A DNA stretch of 7,247 nucleotides from positions 1 to 7,247 of the forward strand of contig JAPLOT010000204.1 in NCBI GenBank assembly GCA_026400595.1, in the 5' to 3' direction. The position numbers and the translations under genes were made by a program. Source of the stretch: Alphaproteobacteria bacterium. Its GTDB lineage: Bacteria; Pseudomonadota; Alphaproteobacteria; Rhizobiales; Aestuariivirgaceae. Numbering within the stretch: the first letter of the stretch is position 1; each line of letters opens with the position of its first letter. The notes under the pieces are model-generated. The model was not told where the DNA came from. It did not search any database and saw only the letters and a program-made list of their open reading frames with translations. This document shows positions 6,151-7,247 of this stretch, piece after piece.

Positions 6151-6211
6151 GGCGGAATCTCCAGGTTGCGACGGCCAGTCTAGCGCAGCTCGCGCGGCGC
6201 AGGCCAGTGCG

Positions 6212-6229
6212 GCGCAAACCCGGTTGCGC
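6212..6229. promoter_or_regulatory. Inverted repeat in the divergent sugar-gene control region
   Basis: GCGCAA-N6-TTGCGC, with 7 of 9 base pairs symmetric overall, lies 62-79 bases upstream of the polyol dehydrogenase start. The surrounding gap (6151-6343) must drive both the dehydrogenase and the epimerase. The repeat could be a shared operator for a sugar-responsive regulator, or a chance dyad in GC-rich DNA. No convincing -35/-10 pair was found beside it. Confidence 0.35.
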
Positions 6230-6284
6230 GCCATCCGGCCTTGCGGCCCTTCAGATCGCCGCCGCCACCGCTCCAGCCCGTTGC

Positions 6285-6314
6285 AGGGGCTTCCCTGATC
6301 GCATGTCTGCCCCT
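6285..6314. promoter_or_regulatory. Second dyad, upstream of the epimerase
   Basis: AGGGGC and GCCCCT are exact inverted arms separated by 18 bp and end 30 bases before the epimerase start. The wide spacing makes a hairpin unlikely and an operator for a protein dimer or tetramer only possible. A weak TAAAGA -10-like box begins at 6314. Confidence 0.22.
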
Positions 6315-6343
6315 AAAGACCGGGTCGAAGCTGAAGAGAGGGC

Positions 6344-7225
6344 ATGAGCATGATCATCGTGACAGGCGGAAGCGGCAAGGTGGGCCGGGCGGCCGTAAAG
6401 GACCTGATGGAAAAGGGCTACACCATTGCCTCGGTCGACATGGTGCGTCCCGCCGGACTCTCCAATCCGCCGAAGCCGACGGACGTCAACTTCACCCGTG
6501 CCGACATCACCGACTTCGGGCAGGTGATGGCGGCCTTCTCCGGCATCAATGCGCGTGTCGAATCCCCGGTCACCGGCATCGTCCATCTGGGCGCCATCGC
6601 CTCGCCCGGAGAAGCCCCAGACCACGAGATCTTCGCGGTCAACACGGTGTCGACCTACAATGTCTTCGAGGCGGCACGGCGTCTCGGCATCCGCAACATC
6701 GTCTGGGCCTCGAGCGAGACGGTCTATGGCGTGCCCTATGCCAAGGGTCCGAAATACGTGCCTTTGGACGAGGAGATCGAGGAGCCGCACTGGTCCTATT
6801 CGCTGTCCAAGCTGATGGGCGAGAAGATGGCCGAGCAGTTCGCCCGCTGGGATCCCGCGACCAAGATCATCGGCCTGCGCTTCTCCAATGTGCAGGAGCC
6901 GCAGGACTATGCGAACTTCGCCGCCTACAACAAGGATGCGCGCAGCCGGCACTTCAACCTGTGGACCTATATCGACGCGCGCGATGCCGCCCAGGCGATC
7001 CGCAAGGCGCTGGATGCGAAGCTGACCGGCGCCCATGTCTTCGGCATCGCCAACAGCAACTCCGTGATGGCGCGGCCGAACGACGAGTTGCTCGACGAGG
7101 TCTTCCCCGGCACGCCGCGCAAGCGGCCGCTGCTGCCCAACGAATCGCTGATCTCCATCGAGAAGGCCAGGCGCGTGCTTGGCTATGCGCCGGAATTCGA
7201 CTGGGTGCCCGGCGCAAAGGCATAG
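6344..7225 (+). CDS. NAD(P)-dependent epimerase/dehydratase-family oxidoreductase (extended SDR)
   Basis: A 293-residue extended short-chain dehydrogenase. The N-terminal dinucleotide motif is TGGSGKVG (7-14), and Asp32 after the second strand suggests NAD. IVHLGAIASPGE (79-90) and VNTVSTYNVFEAARRLG (99-115) follow, then the catalytic set ASSETVYG (122-129) and YSLSK (Tyr152, Lys156), and the late LWTYIDARDAAQAI segment typical of sugar epimerases and uronate dehydrogenase-like enzymes. The substrate is probably a sugar, lactone or sugar acid, consistent with the divergent polyol dehydrogenase. Two starts are possible: ATG at 6344 and ATG at 6350. The GAGG at 6338-6341 is spaced better for the second (8 bases), which would give MIIVTGGSG and 291 residues. 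The gene is complete; 22 bases follow its stop before the window ends. Confidence 0.88.
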   Translation: MSMIIVTGGSGKVGRAAVKDLMEKGYTIASVDMVRPAGLSNPPKPTDVNFTRADITDFGQVMAAFSGINARVESPVTGIVHLGAIASPGEAPDHEIFAVNTVSTYNVFEAARRLGIRNIVWASSETVYGVPYAKGPKYVPLDEEIEEPHWSYSLSKLMGEKMAEQFARWDPATKIIGLRFSNVQEPQDYANFAAYNKDARSRHFNLWTYIDARDAAQAIRKALDAKLTGAHVFGIANSNSVMARPNDELLDEVFPGTPRKRPLLPNESLISIEKARRVLGYAPEFDWVPGAKA

Positions 7226-7247
7226 TCGCCGCGTCTCAGGCGCTGCG

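Noticed and set aside
6151..6234. N-terminal 28-residue extension of the polyol dehydrogenase
   Set aside because: The family begins at the MRALVLE sequence, which has a GGAG ribosome-binding site; the upstream residues look like translated intergenic DNA.

Overview
The window looks like the chromosome of a GC-rich alphaproteobacterium. This is inferred from the protein types (ParE, AhcY, a MipA/OmpV outer-membrane protein, a xylitol-dehydrogenase-like polyol dehydrogenase), from a CTTGAC-type -35 box, and from a methionine-cycle style palindrome in front of ahcY. The order or genus cannot be fixed from the sequence. No tRNA, rRNA, CRISPR array, insertion sequence, phage gene or integrase was seen.

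Left part (1-1062). The 5' end of ahcY (S-adenosylhomocysteine hydrolase) runs leftward off the window edge. A 140-bp divergent control region separates it from a rightward two-gene vapBC toxin-antitoxin operon. That region holds two separate perfect palindromes. One lies over the ahcY promoter (ATAAAGA-N2-TCTTTAT, SahR-like) and the other lies inside the vapB promoter (ATATCCC-N3-GGGATAT, probably the VapBC autoregulatory operator). The vapB promoter sits so close to the start codon that its mRNA is predicted to be leaderless.

Middle (1076-4006). parE (topoisomerase IV subunit B) is intact and leftward. It converges on vapC with only 13 bp between stop codons. Upstream of it, also leftward, is a MipA/OmpV-family outer-membrane beta-barrel with a signal peptide and a promoter-like region carrying a 19-bp inverted repeat.

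Right part (4206-7225). A leftward pair, a zinc-dependent polyol dehydrogenase followed 4 nt later by a family-2-like glycosyltransferase, is divergent from a rightward extended short-chain dehydrogenase/epimerase. The 193-bp gap contains imperfect dyads that could be shared operators. The dehydrogenase and epimerase look like parts of a sugar or polyol oxidation locus; the role of the coupled glycosyltransferase is unknown.

Every gene belongs to a recognisable family and no wholly novel system is evident. The points most worth a second look are the two-operator ahcY/vapB region with its leaderless antitoxin, and the dehydrogenase-glycosyltransferase coupling.
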